Shown here: positions 33,472 through 42,652 of the stretch, one piece after another | How the letters are laid out: every line of letters starts with the position of its first letter | Numbering within the stretch: the stretch's first letter is position 1 | Assembly (NCBI GenBank): GCA_025463005.1 | Contig: JAOAPR010000097.1 | Location: 85,809 to 149,808 of the forward strand | Length of the DNA: 64,000 nt | From: Bryobacterales bacterium | Lineage (GTDB): Bacteria; Acidobacteriota; Terriglobia; Bryobacterales; Bryobacteraceae | Direction: 5' to 3' | Made by a program: the position numbers and the translations under genes | The notes under the pieces: model-generated | What the model saw: the letters and a program-made list of their open reading frames with translations, nothing else | Database searches by the model: none | Told to the model about the DNA's origin: nothing

Positions 33472-34254
33472 TCAGTGCCCCCGCAATGCTCGCGCGAACT
33501 CAAGGAGTTCAGCGTTATTCAGATCGGACACCACCCAGTAAGTCGTCTCCGCGCCGTTCCAGTGAAGGATCTGGTAACCTTGCGCGTCCTCTTCCCTGAT
33601 GGTGTCATCGGCTGAGCCATGATTCGGCCATAGGAATACATTGATGTTGTGCATGCGGCGCTGGTAGACGAGCACAGCGACAGGCTGCTTATCGACATAA
33701 TCGAGTCTCCCGCCGACTAGAGTCCAACCCAGCTCCGACAAGTCCGGTACGGGTGGCGAGAAATCCAGCTTGCCCTGAAACCATGGCTTCACGGTATGCC
33801 GGTCCGATGAAGGCACATCGATCAGATGGCCGGGCTGGAGCGAGCGGATATGACCGGCGAGCACCGCGCTAGCGATGACCTGCTCATGGGACGAGCGCAC
33901 ACTATTTATTACGAGTAATACTCCGATTGTCGCCACAATTACAAGGGCGGCCGCTGCCGGAAACCATCGGAACGATCCAAGGCGAAGCGATTCGAGCCAC
34001 GAAGAACGCTGGGACCGCGCTTCCTCTTTAGCGGCCTGGCGTACTGCCGCTTCAATACGCTTTGAAAAATCCGCCGAAGGATACGCGTACAAGTCGGGGT
34101 CGCGCAAAGCCGAACGCAAGGCAAGCTGCTCGTCCTGAGCCTGTCGGCAATCCCTACACTCAGTAAGATGCTTCTGGATACGGAGGCTCTCGGCGATATC
34201 TAATTCGTCGTCGAGATAAGCGGGCAGATAGATACGCGAGTCATCGCAGTTCAT
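33472..34254 (-). CDS. Anti-sigma factor with zinc-finger N-terminus
   Basis: The protein of about 260 residues begins with a zf-HC2-type anti-sigma domain: MNCDDSRIYLPAYLDDEL, then HLTECRDC supplying the H-x3-C-x2-C ligands. One membrane helix follows near residue 120 (AAALVIVATIGVLLVI). The periplasmic part ends with YQILHWNGAETTYWVVSDLN. It would hold the neighbouring ECF sigma factor at the membrane until a periplasmic signal arrives. The ATG at 34254 overlaps the sigma gene's TGA, so the two are cotranslated. Confidence 0.88.
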   Translation of the reverse strand: MNCDDSRIYLPAYLDDELDIAESLRIQKHLTECRDCRQAQDEQLALRSALRDPDLYAYPSADFSKRIEAAVRQAAKEEARSQRSSWLESLRLGSFRWFPAAAALVIVATIGVLLVINSVRSSHEQVIASAVLAGHIRSLQPGHLIDVPSSDRHTVKPWFQGKLDFSPPVPDLSELGWTLVGGRLDYVDKQPVAVLVYQRRMHNINVFLWPNHGSADDTIREEDAQGYQILHWNGAETTYWVVSDLNNAELLEFARALRGH

Positions 34255-34799
34255 CTTAGGCCGGCTCCTCCTTCGCGCTTTACGGGGTGCGGGGTTGCGA
34301 GGATGCGCCTCAACCAATCGCGGCCTCGTGACAGCCGCGACATAACCGTGCCGATGGGAACCCCAGTTGTCGCGGAGATTTCCTTGTAAGAGAGGTCTTC
34401 CATCTCACGTAAAATAACAGCCTGACGAAAGTCCGAAGGCAATTGCTCTAAGGCTTGCCTCACTTGTTCGCGATCGCAAGATATTAGCAGACCCTCTTCC
34501 GGGTCAGGCGAACGCTCAATCGGATCCTCAAGCGCTTCCTCGAAGCCGATGGTGGCCCCTGCATTCCGGTTTCGCTTTAGCCAGGTCATAGAAGTGTTGC
34601 GCACAATCGTAAGCAACCACGGCTTGGCGTCCTCACCTCGGAAGCTCTCAAAGGCTGAGAATGCCCGCAGAAACGCCTCCTGAACGATATCTTCCGCATC
34701 CTCATGGCTCCGCGTTAACCATCTGGCGAGGTTGTACGCCGATTTGAGATGAGGCGAAATCTGTTCCTCGAAACGGCGTAGTTTCTCGTTTGACGTCAA
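34251..34799 (-). CDS. ECF-family RNA polymerase sigma factor
   Basis: The 182-residue protein has region 2 (AYNLARWLTRSHEDAEDIVQEAFL and WLLTIVRNTSMTWLKR) and region 4 (LEQLPSDFRQAVILREMEDLSY then GVPIGTVMSRLSRGR). It is an RpoE-like ECF sigma paired with the downstream anti-sigma gene through an ATGA overlap. The start appears to be TTG at 34799, since no ATG precedes region 2. The regulon cannot be seen here; the exported redox genes nearby are plausible targets. Confidence 0.9.
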   Translation of the reverse strand: MTSNEKLRRFEEQISPHLKSAYNLARWLTRSHEDAEDIVQEAFLRAFSAFESFRGEDAKPWLLTIVRNTSMTWLKRNRNAGATIGFEEALEDPIERSPDPEEGLLISCDREQVRQALEQLPSDFRQAVILREMEDLSYKEISATTGVPIGTVMSRLSRGRDWLRRILATPHPVKREGGAGLR

Positions 34800-35203
34800 G
34801 CAGCGCCGCCTACTTCATAGACTTCTATTGCTGTCATTATATTCCCCAAATGTAAAACAAAGCGGGGACGGGCAGTCTGGTCGGTCTAACTGCCTGATGC
34901 ACAAGGGAAGCTCGGACTCGGTCCGCGCGCAAGACGACGTCCGGATGGATGCTTGGCTCGCGTGGCGAGAAAAAGTGGGCGTGGCAGATAATCCACGCCC
35001 ACGAGGGAAGAAAAAGCGTCTGTCGACGAGAAACGTTCTTGCATCTGTCCAGACCTGCGGTGCCGCGCAGATATTCCCGACGGCCAGCCTTGCGCCGAAC
35101 CCAGGAATATTTCGACGAGTCTTGAGGTCTCTCCATTGAAGCGGCGCGGTTCTAGAACGGACCCCGCTGATACTTTTCGCACTTACAAGGAGATAACCCG
35201 CCA
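34800..35203. other. Intergenic region between sigma operon and haloperoxidase-like gene
   Basis: About 400 bases between divergent genes, with open frames on both strands that I cannot assign to any family. It must hold the promoters of both genes. The end nearest the haloperoxidase gene has AAGGAGAT, a strong ribosome-binding site, about 9 bases before its ATG. I could not identify a convincing ECF promoter pair by eye. Confidence 0.5.
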
Positions 35204-36472
35204 ATGACAAAACTCTTAACGATGGTAACGGTGCTGTGCACAACTCTTGCGGCGCAAAGCCAGCCGGTCAATCAAGTATTGCAGTGGAACAAAACCCTGC
35301 TCGCGATCGTTCGAACGCCAGGAGCACAGCCGGCCACCATCCACCCTACCCGAAGCTTCGCGATTATGCACGCCGCGATCTATGATGCTGTCAACGCGAT
35401 CGAAGGCAGCCACACGCCTTATCTGATCCAGCTTACGGGAGTTTCCCCAATAGCTTCGCAAGAGGCGGCAGCGTCGGCAGCCGCACATGAGGTCCTTTCA
35501 ATTCTGTATCCGAATTTCCAGGCAACACTCGACGCGCAATTTCAGCAGTCCTTGACACAGATCTCGGGAGGAGACAAGGCAGCCGGAGTCAGTGTCGGTC
35601 AGACTGTTGCGGACCGCATCCTGGCGCTACGTAGCAATGACGGATCGAGTGCTCAACCGCCGCTGTTTGTCTTCGGAAACGCGCCGGGCGATTACCAGTC
35701 AACACCGCCTAATTTCCCGGCGCACCCTCAATTCACTCACTGGTCCCAAGTTGTGCCATTTGCGTTGCAGCAAGCGAATCAGTTTCGTCCTGGCCCTCCG
35801 CCCTCGTTAACCAGCGACACGTACAGCGATGTTTTCAATGAAGTGAAAGCATTAGGGATCGCAAACAGCAATACCGCCTCCGCCGACCAGGCGCTGATTG
35901 GCCGCTTTTGGAATGGGGCCGTTCAGAACTACTGGAATGAGATTACCCAGACGGCAGCCGAAAACCGTAACCTGACAACGGCGCAGAACGCGCGCCTTTT
36001 TGCCGTGCTTAACCTGGCACTGGCCGACAGCGTGATTGCCTTCTACGATGCCAAATATACGTATAACTTCTGGCGCCCCGTGACTGCCATTCGGGCTGCC
36101 GATACCGACAATAACTCCGCGACATTGGCTGATCCGAACTGGCTTCCGGAGGTCGGGAACACCACGCCAGACCCTTCCTATCCGGGAGCGCACGCGGTGA
36201 TCAGCGGCGCCGCGGCCACTGTGCTGAATTCCTTTTTCCGGAGTCATCGCACCGACTTTAAGGTCACCTCCGAAGTCATGCCTGGTGTAGAACGCTCCTT
36301 CAAGACGTTCTCGGCCGCTGCAACCGAGGCTACGCTCAGCCGAATCTTCGCCGGGGTGCATTTCCGCTCCGACCTCACCATCGGCCAGCAGCTAGGTCGC
36401 GAAGTGGCGCACTTCGTCATTGATAATTTCTTGACTCGCCTGGACCAAGACGCTGAATCCGACGACAACTGA
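35204..36472 (+). CDS. Vanadium-dependent haloperoxidase / PAP2-like phosphatase
   Basis: The 422-residue exported protein has a signal peptide ending LAAQS. The three-part active site of the vanadium haloperoxidase/acid phosphatase superfamily is present in order. K284 with R291-P292 lies in the YNFWRPVTAIR segment, the second motif is PSYPGAHA (H330), and the third is SRIFAGVHFRSD (R380, H386 and D390). Vanadate or phosphate would bind between these. The sequence alone cannot separate haloperoxidase from phosphatase function. It stands next to a sigma/anti-sigma pair on the divergent strand. Confidence 0.85.
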   Translation: MTKLLTMVTVLCTTLAAQSQPVNQVLQWNKTLLAIVRTPGAQPATIHPTRSFAIMHAAIYDAVNAIEGSHTPYLIQLTGVSPIASQEAAASAAAHEVLSILYPNFQATLDAQFQQSLTQISGGDKAAGVSVGQTVADRILALRSNDGSSAQPPLFVFGNAPGDYQSTPPNFPAHPQFTHWSQVVPFALQQANQFRPGPPPSLTSDTYSDVFNEVKALGIANSNTASADQALIGRFWNGAVQNYWNEITQTAAENRNLTTAQNARLFAVLNLALADSVIAFYDAKYTYNFWRPVTAIRAADTDNNSATLADPNWLPEVGNTTPDPSYPGAHAVISGAAATVLNSFFRSHRTDFKVTSEVMPGVERSFKTFSAAATEATLSRIFAGVHFRSDLTIGQQLGREVAHFVIDNFLTRLDQDAESDDN

Positions 36473-36492
36473 CCGGAAATCCGTTGTGCGAT

Positions 36493-38646
36493 TCACGCTT
36501 CCATGAGCGGCAAACCGGGCAGCACCTTTTCGAGCGTGATAGGAAAATCGCGCACGCGCACGCCGGTGGCATTGAACACCGCATTGGTCACGGCCGCTGC
36601 GGAGCCGCAGACGCCCAGCTCACCGATGCCCTTGACGCCAAGAACGTTGGCTTTGTCGTCGAAGCCGTCCAGCAATACGGCGTCGAGCTCAGGTATGTCG
36701 GCGTGCACCGGTACCAGGTATTCAGCGAGATCACGATTCACGAACGCGCCGGAGCGCGTGTCGACGACGGCCTGTTCGTGCAAGGCATAGCTCACCCCGA
36801 AGGTCATGCCGCCGATCAACTGGGAGCGCGCGGTCTTGGGATTCAGAAAGCGGCCCGCCGCAAAGACACCCAGCATGCGCCGGAGACGAATCTCGGCCGT
36901 ATCGACGTCGACGCCGACCTCGGCGAAATGGGCCCCGTAGGTGTTTAGCGAATAGGCTCTGTAGTTCGGGTCCTTCTCCATGCTGACGATTTCACCCTCC
37001 GCCTCCAAGCCCTCGGGATGATTGCGCGCGACGATCTCAGACAGCGCCTCGGATTTGTCACGTGCGGAGGCGAGCAGCTTCTCTCGCAGGGCTTCGCACG
37101 CGCGATAGACTGCTGTACTCGAGTTGGCGGCGCCCCAGGATCCGCCTGAACCCCAACTGACCGGAAAATCGGACCGCCCGATCTCGACCCGCACGCGATC
37201 GATCGGCAGCCCGAGCCGTTCGGCCGCGACCTGCGCCAGAATCGTGTAGGTGCCGCCACCGATGTCGGTCATATCCGATTGGACCACCGCGGTCCCGTCC
37301 GGACACATCCGAACCCTCGCCTTGGCCGGTCCTTGGAAGTGCATCCGGATCGCGGCTGCCATCCCGTAGCCGACCAGCCACCGGCCCTTGCGCAGGCTGG
37401 CAGGTTGTGCGGGGCGTTGATCCCATCCGAACCGCCGTGCGCCTTCGCGCATGCACTCGACCAGACGGCGATCGCTGAACGGTATGCCGGTCTCGGGATG
37501 GACCTTGGGCTCGTTCCTGATCCGCAGCTCGATGGGATCCATCGCGAGCGCATAGGCGAGCTCATCCATCGCCGATTCCACTGCCAGAAGACCAGGTGCC
37601 TCGCCCGGCGCGCGGACGTCTTCCCCCCGCGGAAGATCGAGCGGCGTGAGCCGGTGACTGGTCCACCGGTTGGGAGCCGCGTAGAGGGCGCGAGTCGTGG
37701 CGGCGGTCTGCTCGGCGTACTCCTCGTGCGGGCTCGTATACATGTTGACCTCGTGTGCGATCGCGACCAGCCGCCCGTCCTTCCCGGCTCCCAGACGAAC
37801 CCGCTGGCTCGTCGTTGGGCGCAAGCCCATGAGATGGAAGATCTGCTGCCGGGTCAGCACGACCTTGACGGGCTCGTTCAATTGGCGCGCGGCTAGCGCA
37901 GCCAGGATCGTTTCAGAATGGATGCCCAGCTTGGACCCGAATCCCCCGCCGACATACGGGGTGACCACAAGGATCCGCTCTGGATCGATCCGCAGCGTGT
38001 TGGCGACCGACGCACGGGCGGAATCGACGATCTGGGCGCTGACGTAGAGGATCAGGTCATCGCCGCGCGGTACAGCCAGACACGCATTCGGTTCCATCGG
38101 GTGCGAGAACTGATAAGGCGTCGTGTAGCGCTGATCGACTTTGACCGCGGCGCTGTTGAATCCGGAGTCGAAATCGCCCACCGACGTTTCGGCCTCCATC
38201 CTGCCATTCACCACTTTCGGCACGTACGACTGGTCCTGGCGCGTCGCGAAGTCGTAGTTTCCCGGCTCGACGGCGTATTCGATGTCGATCAGACTTGCTG
38301 CGGCCCGCGCCTGTTCGAAAGTCCCGGCGACCACCAGAGCCACAGGCTCGCCGTAATGGCGAATCTCGGGGTTGGTCAGCACCGGCTGGGCGCGCCAGTA
38401 TAGCGAGGGGATGGACTCGTCGGGCGCTCCTTGAGCCGGCGCATTGCGATAGGTCATCACCTTCCGCACGCCCGGCGAGTGCTCCGCACGGGACGCGTCG
38501 ATCAGAGTGATGCGTCCGCGGCCGATCGTCGCACCGAGGATGAAACCGTAGAGAGGTTGGCCCGCCTCCCAATGCTCGTGGGCGTAGGTGGCTTGGCCGG
38601 TGACCTTGAACGGGCCGTCGACGCGGCTGATAGCTTGTCCAATCAT
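36493..38646 (-). CDS. Molybdopterin-binding subunit of a second PaoABC-like oxidoreductase
   Basis: The 717-residue subunit starts directly with GQAISRVDGPFKVTGQATYAH and has the cofactor motif YVGGGFGSKLG near residue 235, DVRAPGEAPGL, a DIGGGTYTIL motif, WGSGGSWGAAN, and the C-terminal KGIGELGVCG with the catalytic glutamate. It is shorter at the N-terminus than the paralogue at 6149. GAGGAGG precedes the start. It is the last gene of a leftward three-gene operon that mirrors the first PaoABC-like operon. The substrate is unknown and no insertion chaperone is present. Confidence 0.92.
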   Translation of the reverse strand: MIGQAISRVDGPFKVTGQATYAHEHWEAGQPLYGFILGATIGRGRITLIDASRAEHSPGVRKVMTYRNAPAQGAPDESIPSLYWRAQPVLTNPEIRHYGEPVALVVAGTFEQARAAASLIDIEYAVEPGNYDFATRQDQSYVPKVVNGRMEAETSVGDFDSGFNSAAVKVDQRYTTPYQFSHPMEPNACLAVPRGDDLILYVSAQIVDSARASVANTLRIDPERILVVTPYVGGGFGSKLGIHSETILAALAARQLNEPVKVVLTRQQIFHLMGLRPTTSQRVRLGAGKDGRLVAIAHEVNMYTSPHEEYAEQTAATTRALYAAPNRWTSHRLTPLDLPRGEDVRAPGEAPGLLAVESAMDELAYALAMDPIELRIRNEPKVHPETGIPFSDRRLVECMREGARRFGWDQRPAQPASLRKGRWLVGYGMAAAIRMHFQGPAKARVRMCPDGTAVVQSDMTDIGGGTYTILAQVAAERLGLPIDRVRVEIGRSDFPVSWGSGGSWGAANSSTAVYRACEALREKLLASARDKSEALSEIVARNHPEGLEAEGEIVSMEKDPNYRAYSLNTYGAHFAEVGVDVDTAEIRLRRMLGVFAAGRFLNPKTARSQLIGGMTFGVSYALHEQAVVDTRSGAFVNRDLAEYLVPVHADIPELDAVLLDGFDDKANVLGVKGIGELGVCGSAAAVTNAVFNATGVRVRDFPITLEKVLPGLPLMEA

Positions 38647-38655
38647 TAGGCCTCC

Positions 38656-39639
38656 TCATCCCACCTGTGCAACTTGAGCCAAGGTGCGGCAGAGCGTGCG
38701 CTTGGCCAGCTCGATCTTGAAGTCGTTCTGCCCCCGGCCTATAGCGTGCGTCATGGCCGCCTCGGCGGCGTCGCGATACGTAGCCATGGTGGCGGGACGT
38801 CCCATCAGCGCGGCCTCTGCCTCCACCGAACGCCAGGGCTTGGGCGCCACACCGCCGAACCCAACCCGCGCTGAAGTGATCGTGCCCCCATCCGTCGCGA
38901 CGATGGCTGCCACCGAGACCAGGGCGAACGCGTACGATGCCCGGTCGCGTACCTTGCGGTAGACCTGCCGGCCGGGCGGCGGGGGAGGCAGGACCACGCC
39001 GGTGATCATCTCGTTTGGCCCGAGAACGGTCTCGATGTGCGGAGTATCGCCGGGCAGGCGGTAGAAGTCCGCGATGGCAACGCGGCGGGCGGCCTGGTTG
39101 GCGCCGAGCAGCTCGATTTGCGCGTCCAGGACCGTCATCGCGACAGCCATATCCGAGGGATGAGTAGCGATGCAGGCGTCGCTCCCGCCCAGGATCGCGT
39201 GGCTCCGATTGAGGCCGCCGATAGCCGAGCAGCCCGAGCCTGGATTCCGTTTGTTGCAGGCAGAGGCCGTGTCGTAGAAGTATGGGCAGCGGGTGCGCTG
39301 CAACAGGTTCCCGCCGACTGACGCCTTATTGCGCAACTGGCCCGACGCGCCCGCGACCAGCGCTTGGGAGAGGAGCGGGTAGCGGGTGCGCACGCGGCGA
39401 TCGGCTGCGGTATCGGAGTTTGAAGCCTGGGCGCCGATTCGCAGTCCGCCGTCCGGCAGCTCTTCAATATCCTTAAAAGCCAGCCGGCTGATGTCGACCA
39501 GGTGTGTCGGCTGCTCGATCTCAAGCTTCATCAGATCGAGCAGATTGGTGCCGCCGCTGATGAACTTCGCGCCGGCTGTGGACATCGCGGCGATCGCGGC
39601 CCGTGCGTCCGTCGCACGCTCGTAGATGAAAGGCCTCAT
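38656..39639 (-). CDS. FAD-binding subunit with [4Fe-4S] insert of the second PaoABC-like oxidoreductase
   Basis: The protein of about 327 residues has [14 protein letters not shown] near the start, [16 protein letters not shown] in the middle and the PaoB-type cysteines: [24 protein letters not shown] and [13 protein letters not shown] late [19 protein letters not shown] matches the paralogue at 5160. The ATG at 39639 overlaps the upstream stop as ATGA and has AAGGAG ahead of it, which decides against the long in-frame extension to 39858. Confidence 0.9.
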   Translation of the reverse strand: MRPFIYERATDARAAIAAMSTAGAKFISGGTNLLDLMKLEIEQPTHLVDISRLAFKDIEELPDGGLRIGAQASNSDTAADRRVRTRYPLLSQALVAGASGQLRNKASVGGNLLQRTRCPYFYDTASACNKRNPGSGCSAIGGLNRSHAILGGSDACIATHPSDMAVAMTVLDAQIELLGANQAARRVAIADFYRLPGDTPHIETVLGPNEMITGVVLPPPPPGRQVYRKVRDRASYAFALVSVAAIVATDGGTITSARVGFGGVAPKPWRSVEAEAALMGRPATMATYRDAAEAAMTHAIGRGQNDFKIELAKRTLCRTLAQVAQVG

Positions 39640-40178
39640 CTGCGAGCTCCTTCTGCGACATCGCGAATAGCCGCGACGATGTTCGGATAGGCAGCGCATC
39701 GACAGATATTGCCGCTCATCCGCTCGCGGATTTCCTCCGCGGTCAACTCGATCTGCTGGGATGCTACGTCCGCGGTGACGTGGCTTGGCCAACCAGCCTT
39801 CACTTCGGCGAGCATACCGACGGCCGAGCAGATCTGGCCGGAAGTACAATACCCGCACTGGAAGCCGTCGCGCTCAACGAACGCCGCCTGTAAGGGGTGG
39901 AGCGCTTGCGGCGATCCAAGCCCCTCGACGGTTACGATTTCGTCACCTTCGTGCATGACCGCGAGCGTAAGGCAGGAGTTGATCCTGCGGCCGTTGAGCA
40001 GCACCGTACAAGCGCCGCATTGACCGTGATCGCAGCCTTTCTTTGTGCCTGTCAGGTGCAGGTGTTCACGGAGAGCGTCCAGCAGGGACGTGCGTGGATC
40101 GAGTACCAGGTTCGACGGTCGCCCGTTAACCTTGAGTTCTATCGTGTGCTTTGCTATATCGACATCAACGAGTTGCAT
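39636..40178 (-). CDS. 2Fe-2S subunit of the second PaoABC-like oxidoreductase
   Basis: This protein of about 180 residues carries [16 protein letters not shown] and CGYCTSGQI plus GNICRCAAY, the two [2Fe-2S] sites. The opening part [16 protein letters not shown] strand and [22 protein letters not shown] are very close to the first operon's subunit. The start at 40178 has GGGGAG 8 bases ahead; an ATG at 40199 is possible. No signal sequence is visible. It begins the leftward operon. Confidence 0.9.
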   Translation of the reverse strand: MQLVDVDIAKHTIELKVNGRPSNLVLDPRTSLLDALREHLHLTGTKKGCDHGQCGACTVLLNGRRINSCLTLAVMHEGDEIVTVEGLGSPQALHPLQAAFVERDGFQCGYCTSGQICSAVGMLAEVKAGWPSHVTADVASQQIELTAEEIRERMSGNICRCAAYPNIVAAIRDVAEGARR

Positions 40179-40391
40179 AAGAAATCTCCCCTGGCGCAAA
40201 AGATCGGCGCCTACTTCTGGTTTGATTCCGACACTACGCGCGGCATTCTCACTTTAGATACCTCCTCCGGGAAGGTTGGTTCGACTTTTTTGGCTCGAGA
40301 GGCGGCGTATTGCGTGCGGGTTAGGGGCAGAAAAGGCAAAGCTAATGCTTATGCCTTGGCAAAGAGAAACCTCTAGTGTCGAGTTACAAAT

Positions 40392-41474
40392 CTACTTGCC
40401 GCGTCCTTTCGCGCCCTGGGCGATCATCTGGATACCGATGATCCAGTCTTTGTTCTGAGCGTTGTCCCTGGACACCGCATAGAGCATCTTTCGATCCGGG
40501 CCGCTGAACGCCACGCTGATGACCGGGCGGGGCGTCGGGATGACGCCGAGATACTTGCCGTCCGGACCGAACACCTGCACACCGGCAGCTTGGGCGGTCA
40601 CATAGAGGCGTCCGGCCGAGTCAAACGTACTCCCGTCGCCGCCTCCCCCGGCTTCGAGCTTTCCGAATTCGCGCTGATTGGTAAGCGAGCCATCCTTCTG
40701 AACGTCAAACGCCGCGAGCGTCGCCCCGTTGGTTACATAGAGGTGCATTTCGTCAGGGCTGAGCACGATACCGTTTGGGTTCACATTCTCGCCGTACTTG
40801 GTGACTGTGCCCTTGGAGTCCGCGTGATAGACTCCGCCCATAGTGAAATAGACTCCGCCCTTGCTGTCGGCCGTAAGGTCGTTGAGTACGCCGCCCACGC
40901 AATCCAGAGGATCGCCATTGTATTTATTCGCCAGGGTTTTGCGCTGCGGCGCGAGCTGATCGATCGATTCGTTCAGCCCCCGGTTCACGACAAACAGAGC
41001 GCCCTTCGAGTTCATCGCCACCGAGCCCGAGGTGTTCAGGCCTGTGTAGGCCGTGGAGGTTTTGCCGTTCTTGTCGAGCTTTACGACGTTGCTGTTATCG
41101 TTCTGTGCAATTAGAAGACCGCCGTCGCTGGTGCCGATGATGCCATCGGCGTTGTTGCCGTCCACTTGCCAGATCTCTTTCCATTGCTGGCCCGCAGCGA
41201 CAACGCCGGGGATTCCCATCACGGTGTATTGTTGCGGGCCTGCAGCTGCGGGACCGGGGCCCTTCGCTTGTCCACCCTTGGCTTGTCCGGCTTTGCCTTG
41301 TCCGCCGCCTCTGGCTGGAGGGGGAGTCTTGCATGTCTTCAGGAGCTCGGGCTGCCTGGCGTCCTGAGGCGCCTGCACGCCCGGCCCGGTCCGCGGCGCG
41401 GCAGATGGCTGGCAGAAAATAGCCGACGAACCGAGCGCACCCAACAGGATCGTGAGCATTCTTGTCGATTTCAT
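40392..41474 (-). CDS. Exported SMP-30/gluconolactonase-like propeller
   Basis: The 360-residue protein has a signal peptide ending IFCQP, then a Gly/Lys/Ala/Pro-rich segment (PPPARGGGQGKAGQAKGG at about residue 53). The rest is a SMP-30/LRE-type six-bladed propeller: SDGGLLIAQNDNSNVVKLD, LNDLTADSKGGVYFTMGGV, VNPNGIVLSPDEMHLYVTN and FDSAGRLYVTAQAAGVQVFGPDG without breaks at the metal-ligand positions E and N. Such enzymes hydrolyse lactones and bind calcium or zinc. GGAGG precedes the ATG. It lies upstream of nothing cotranscribed. Confidence 0.8.
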   Translation of the reverse strand: MKSTRMLTILLGALGSSAIFCQPSAAPRTGPGVQAPQDARQPELLKTCKTPPPARGGGQGKAGQAKGGQAKGPGPAAAGPQQYTVMGIPGVVAAGQQWKEIWQVDGNNADGIIGTSDGGLLIAQNDNSNVVKLDKNGKTSTAYTGLNTSGSVAMNSKGALFVVNRGLNESIDQLAPQRKTLANKYNGDPLDCVGGVLNDLTADSKGGVYFTMGGVYHADSKGTVTKYGENVNPNGIVLSPDEMHLYVTNGATLAAFDVQKDGSLTNQREFGKLEAGGGGDGSTFDSAGRLYVTAQAAGVQVFGPDGKYLGVIPTPRPVISVAFSGPDRKMLYAVSRDNAQNKDWIIGIQMIAQGAKGRGK

Positions 41475-41526
41475 AAAGACCTCCTAGTACCGCGTTCCAG
41501 AATACAATACTGGCCATGGCGTTGGG

Positions 41527-42174
41527 TCAGAACACCTTCCGGAAGGTGAGATTGATACGAGCGTTGCCGGTTAGCGGATGCTGCCCGTCCTTGAGTGGAG
41601 CGACACCGTGATAGACGAAGCGGGCCGGACCGCCCCACACCGCAACGTCACCGCTTTCGAGTCGCAGGCGGCGCTGCGGATCGGAGCGGCGTTTTCCGCC
41701 CCACAAGAATACGGCGGGCAAGCCGAGCGAGACGGAAACGATCGGAGCCCAGGCATCCTTCTCGTCACGGTCCTGATGGAGGCCTAGTTTCGCGCCCGCG
41801 ATATAGCGATTGATCAGGCAAGCGTCGGGATCGTAGTTGGCGAACCCGGCCTCGGCCGCGGCGCTCACAGCGAGGTCGAGGAAGGCTCCGGGCATTGCGG
41901 GCCAAGGCGCCCCGGTGTCGGGATCGACGGGGTCGTACCGATAGCCGGTGCGGTCGGATACCCAACCGACACGGCCGCAGTTGGTCATCGCGACTGACAT
42001 CGTATAACCGCCGGGTGTGACCAGGTGGCGGAAGGCCGCGGCCTGCGCGATCCGCTGCACTTCTTGAACCAGCAGAGGCGCTTCCGCTATGGCGAAGCCG
42101 CGCAGCAGCACCGCGCCTTCTTCGAGCTGCTCGTTAGCGCGCGGAGGCGGATCGCTATCGAAAAGAGTCGTCAT
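41527..42174 (-). CDS. alkB: AlkB-type DNA dealkylase (Fe(II)/2-oxoglutarate oxygenase)
   Basis: The 215-residue enzyme is of normal length for bacterial AlkB. The iron ligands are H133 and D135 in LHQDRDE and H189 in FVYHGV; R206 and R212 in the NARINLTFR end hold 2-oxoglutarate. The YTMSVAMTNCG and NRYIAGAKLGLHQDRDE segments are family hallmarks. It removes methyl groups from N1-methyladenine and N3-methylcytosine in DNA and RNA. The Hsp15-like gene lies 12 bp downstream of it on the same strand order, so the pair may be cotranscribed. Confidence 0.92.
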   Translation of the reverse strand: MTTLFDSDPPPRANEQLEEGAVLLRGFAIAEAPLLVQEVQRIAQAAAFRHLVTPGGYTMSVAMTNCGRVGWVSDRTGYRYDPVDPDTGAPWPAMPGAFLDLAVSAAAEAGFANYDPDACLINRYIAGAKLGLHQDRDEKDAWAPIVSVSLGLPAVFLWGGKRRSDPQRRLRLESGDVAVWGGPARFVYHGVAPLKDGQHPLTGNARINLTFRKVF

Positions 42175-42186
42175 AAAAAGGGCTCC

Positions 42187-42567
42187 TCACGCTCTACCCC
42201 GAAACCGTTCGATTTCGCGGCGATCACGTTTCGATGGCTTGCCTTCGCGTGACGGCTCTAAATTCCGCATTGCTTTGCGTTCTTCTGCCAACTTGAGCCG
42301 CATCGCCCGGCTCGCCTCTGTCTCACGATAGAGGGTCTGGGCTACCGCTGCCGGGCCGCGCATCTCACTGAGCACGAGGACTTCCACGTGAAAGTCGCCG
42401 CCCTCGTTCTTTACCTGCAACAAGTCACCCACTCGAACCTCACGCGCTGGCTTCGCGACCTGTCCGGTAGACTCAATTCTGCCGAGTTCGCAGGCACGTG
42501 CCGCGAGTGCGCGCGTCTTGAAGAACCGGGCGGCCCAGAGCCATTTATCCATTCTTACCTGGGCCAT
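42187..42567 (-). CDS. hslR: S4-domain RNA-binding protein, Hsp15-like
   Basis: The 126-residue protein begins with MDKWLWAARFFKTRALAARAC, the S4 domain of the heat-shock protein 15 family, followed by GRIESTGQVAKPAREVRVGD. The basic C-terminal tail (SREGKPSKRDRREIERFRGR) fits E. coli Hsp15, which recycles stalled 50S subunits carrying peptidyl-tRNA. The first ATG is at 42567 and a second at codon 6 is also possible. A perfect palindrome lies just upstream of it. Confidence 0.85.
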   Translation of the reverse strand: MAQVRMDKWLWAARFFKTRALAARACELGRIESTGQVAKPAREVRVGDLLQVKNEGGDFHVEVLVLSEMRGPAAVAQTLYRETEASRAMRLKLAEERKAMRNLEPSREGKPSKRDRREIERFRGRA

Positions 42568-42597
42568 AATCCCATTCTCGCCACTCGCTACGCTCGT

Positions 42598-42615
42598 GGT
42601 TCGGTCGACCGAACC
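42598..42615. promoter_or_regulatory. Perfect 18-bp palindrome upstream of the Hsp15-like gene
   Basis: The 18 bases are a perfect inverted repeat with 9-bp arms (GGTTCGGTC then GACCGAACC) and no loop. It lies 31 bp ahead of the hslR ATG and 38 bp after the TetR stop. It could bind a dimeric regulator or form a cruciform; as a loop-free palindrome it is not a good terminator. Confidence 0.45.
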
Positions 42616-42652
42616 GCGACCGGCAGGAAGCGGCCTTTCTTCATCTCCTTCA

